From contig JAFYQY010000157.1 in assembly GCA_017559685.1 (NCBI GenBank), forward strand, positions 1 to 6,362: a stretch of DNA of 6,362 nucleotides, written 5' to 3'. Under the pieces are notes generated by a model. That model ran no database searches, was not told the origin of the DNA, and saw only the letters and a list, made by a program, of their open reading frames with translations. Both the position numbers and the translations under genes were made by a program. Below, one piece after another: positions 4,781 through 6,362 of the stretch. Origin of the DNA: Alistipes sp. Lineage in GTDB: Bacteria > Bacteroidota > Bacteroidia > Bacteroidales > Rikenellaceae. Numbering within the stretch: position 1 is the stretch's first letter; every line of letters begins with the position of its first letter.

Positions 4781-6362
4781 ATGAAACGCATAATTAACAG
4801 TGTGATTTACGCATCGTTCTGCATCGTTGCCCTGCTGTTCGCCCAAACAGCAATGGCGCAGAAGGCGCGTACGATTTCGGGACAGGTGTTTGATAACACA
4901 GGTCAGCCAATGATTGGCGCAACCGTTGTCGTTGTCGGAAATTCAGGTGTCGGTACAACCACCGACCTTCAGGGTAAATATAAGATTAAGGCTACGCCGG
5001 AAGATCAGCTCTCGTTCTCGTTCCTCGGTTATGTAGAGGTTGTAGAGCGTGTAGGTACTCGTACCACAGTAAATATCGTGATGCAGCAGGAGAATGTTAG
5101 CATCAACGAGGTTGTGGTTATCGGTTACGGTACACAGCAGAAGAGCGACTTGACCGGAGCGGTTACATCGGTAAATATGGAGGACTTGGCAGCAACTGCA
5201 GCTACTTCGGTTGACGAGGCATTGCAGGGTCGTTTGGCAGGTGTCGAGATTATGACTACCGATGGTGAGCCAGGTTCGGCAGCATCGATCCGAGTTCGTG
5301 GTTCTCGTTCAATCACCGCATCGAATGAGCCACTTATCGTAGTGGACGGTGTAATGGACGCAGTATCGAGCTTCGCAGATATCGATCCAGCCGAGATTAA
5401 GAACGTAACAGTGTTGAAGGATGCATCTTCTACAGCAATCTACGGTTCACGTGGTGCTAACGGTGTAATCCTCGTAACTACACACGATGCTAAGGCTAAC
5501 AAGCTCAACATCACCTTCAAGGCTACATTCAAGCTTTCGGAGTTGCCACGTGAGTTGGATATGATGAACGCAGCTGAGTTCGCACAGTATCGTAACGATT
5601 ACTTCGTTAACTCGAGCAGTACTTATCGTTTGCAGGCACGTGCTTCGAGCTACAACCGCTACCAGAACCCTACAAGCTACGGCGAGGGTACCGATTGGCT
5701 CGATGTGATGACCCGTAAGGCGTTCTCTCACAACTACTTCCTCTCGTTGGCAGGAGGTAGCAAGACTACAAAGGTGTACTTCTCGATGGGTTACAACGAC
5801 GAGCAGGGTATTGTGATCAAGTCGGGTCAGAAGACTTTGAACAGCCGTTTGAAGATCGACCACCAGGCATTCAAGTGGATGAAGCTCGGTGTTAATACCA
5901 CATTCTCGAACCGTATGCAGGAGAAGGCTAACAACGCTATCTCTGGTACAGGTACAACAGCGGTAACTAACCTCAACCCAATGAACAACCCTACATCGGC
6001 TTGGAACTTGTTGGGTGACAACGGTACCAATGGTGGTTCGGTATACGACTCTCCATACTTGAAGGCGTTGAACATCACCAACGAGTACGATCGTAAGATT
6101 TTGACTCTCACTCCGTATGTTGAGTTGAACTTGGCTAAGGGTTTGAAGTTGAAGAGCCAGTTCTCGTACACTTTGACTCAGACTCACTCTTTCTACTACT
6201 CACCATCGACTATGCCTGTTGCAGAGCGTTACCGTTATGGTGGTTCGGCGACTCGTTCGGATAGTGAGACCTTCAACTTGTTGAGCGAGACTACTTTGTC
6301 GTACAAGAAGACCTTCAAGAAGAAGCATAAGTTGGATGTTGTGGCAGGTTTCACAGCACAGA
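4781..6362 (+). CDS. SusC/RagA-like TonB-dependent outer-membrane transporter, 3'-truncated
   Basis: The ATG at 4781, three bases after the previous stop, opens a frame that runs without a stop to the window end (527 codons visible; family members are usually about 1000 residues). A signal peptide with a hydrophobic core at about 8-22 ends in TAMA, with likely cleavage after Ala26. Residues 31-105 form a CarboxypepD_reg-like domain (ISGQVFDNTGQPMIGATV, then FSFLGY). Next come the SusC hallmark NEVVVIGYGTQQKSDLTGAV (109-128) and the plug: DEALQGRLAGVEI (145-157), SIRVRGSRSI (169-178), PLIVVDGV (184-191), VTVLKDASSTAIYGSRGANG (209-228). The start of the beta-barrel follows, with alternating strands such as HNYFLSLAGG and KVYFSMGYND. 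This class of protein forms the channel that, with a SusD-like lipoprotein lid, imports oligosaccharides or peptides using TonB-ExbBD energy. No promoter is visible before it, so it depends on upstream transcription. The substrate cannot be read from this part, and a SusD gene is expected beyond the window. Confidence 0.95.
   Translation, partial: MKRIINSVIYASFCIVALLFAQTAMAQKARTISGQVFDNTGQPMIGATVVVVGNSGVGTTTDLQGKYKIKATPEDQLSFSFLGYVEVVERVGTRTTVNIVMQQENVSINEVVVIGYGTQQKSDLTGAVTSVNMEDLAATAATSVDEALQGRLAGVEIMTTDGEPGSAASIRVRGSRSITASNEPLIVVDGVMDAVSSFADIDPAEIKNVTVLKDASSTAIYGSRGANGVILVTTHDAKANKLNITFKATFKLSELPRELDMMNAAEFAQYRNDYFVNSSSTYRLQARASSYNRYQNPTSYGEGTDWLDVMTRKAFSHNYFLSLAGGSKTTKVYFSMGYNDEQGIVIKSGQKTLNSRLKIDHQAFKWMKLGVNTTFSNRMQEKANNAISGTGTTAVTNLNPMNNPTSAWNLLGDNGTNGGSVYDSPYLKALNITNEYDRKILTLTPYVELNLAKGLKLKSQFSYTLTQTHSFYYSPSTMPVAERYRYGGSATRSDSETFNLLSETTLSYKKTFKKKHKLDVVAGFTAQ

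Noticed and set aside
4115..4846. 243-codon open frame on the minus strand across the EEP-like gene and the SusC start
   Set aside because: It is antisense to two supported genes, spans their junction, and lacks a signal peptide or recognisable domain. It is explained by codon bias.
5447..6187. 246-codon open frame on the minus strand inside the SusC-like gene
   Set aside because: It is fully antisense to a gene with clear family motifs, and its translation is rich in Cys, Val, Arg and Leu without domain motifs. The + strand genes avoid TTA, CTA and TCA codons, which removes antisense stops and creates such frames.

Overview
The window looks like chromosomal DNA of a gut-type Bacteroidota (order Bacteroidales). 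The evidence is a SusC/RagA-type TonB-dependent receptor, three consecutive short lipoproteins with Bacteroidales-style signal peptides, fimbrillin-like and BACON-like domains, no Shine-Dalgarno sites and an A-rich stretch before a start codon. Codon use is strongly biased (TCG for Ser, TTG/CTC for Leu, GAG for Glu, CGT for Arg). I cannot name the genus; Rikenellaceae/Alistipes-like or a related uncultured lineage is only a guess.

All supported genes are on the + strand and nearly fill the window. (1) 1-2076: the 3' part of a long secreted or surface protein built from about 12 irregular GLUG-like repeats, ending in a short Thr-Pro-Glu tail. (2) 2121-3026: a fimbrillin-like (Mfa-like) lipoprotein. 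(3) 3066-3719: a small lipoprotein made of two tandem BACON-like Ig-fold domains. (4) 3719-4777: a lipoprotein that reads as a member of the endonuclease/exonuclease/phosphatase (EEP) fold with its catalytic motifs replaced. (5) 4781 to the window end: the N-terminal 527 residues of a SusC-like TonB-dependent outer-membrane transporter, cut by the window edge.

Spacing is 44 nt, 39 nt (or 6 nt with the earlier start), a 1-nt overlap and 3 nt. I see no terminator hairpin and no clear Bacteroidales promoter between the genes, so they are probably one transcript continuing beyond both edges. A SusD-like partner would be expected just after the window, but this cannot be seen here.

The likely theme is a surface capture and uptake locus. 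Outer-membrane lipoproteins and a repeat-rich surface protein would bind a macromolecule, and the SusC-like channel would import part of it using TonB energy. No recognisable active enzyme (glycoside hydrolase, protease, lyase or intact nuclease) is visible, so the substrate is unknown. The most unusual points are the EEP-like lipoprotein that seems to have lost its active site, and the position of the binding lipoproteins before the SusC gene rather than after a SusCD pair. No RNA genes, mobile elements, CRISPR arrays or attachment sites were seen, and no gene-free stretch exceeds 300 bases.
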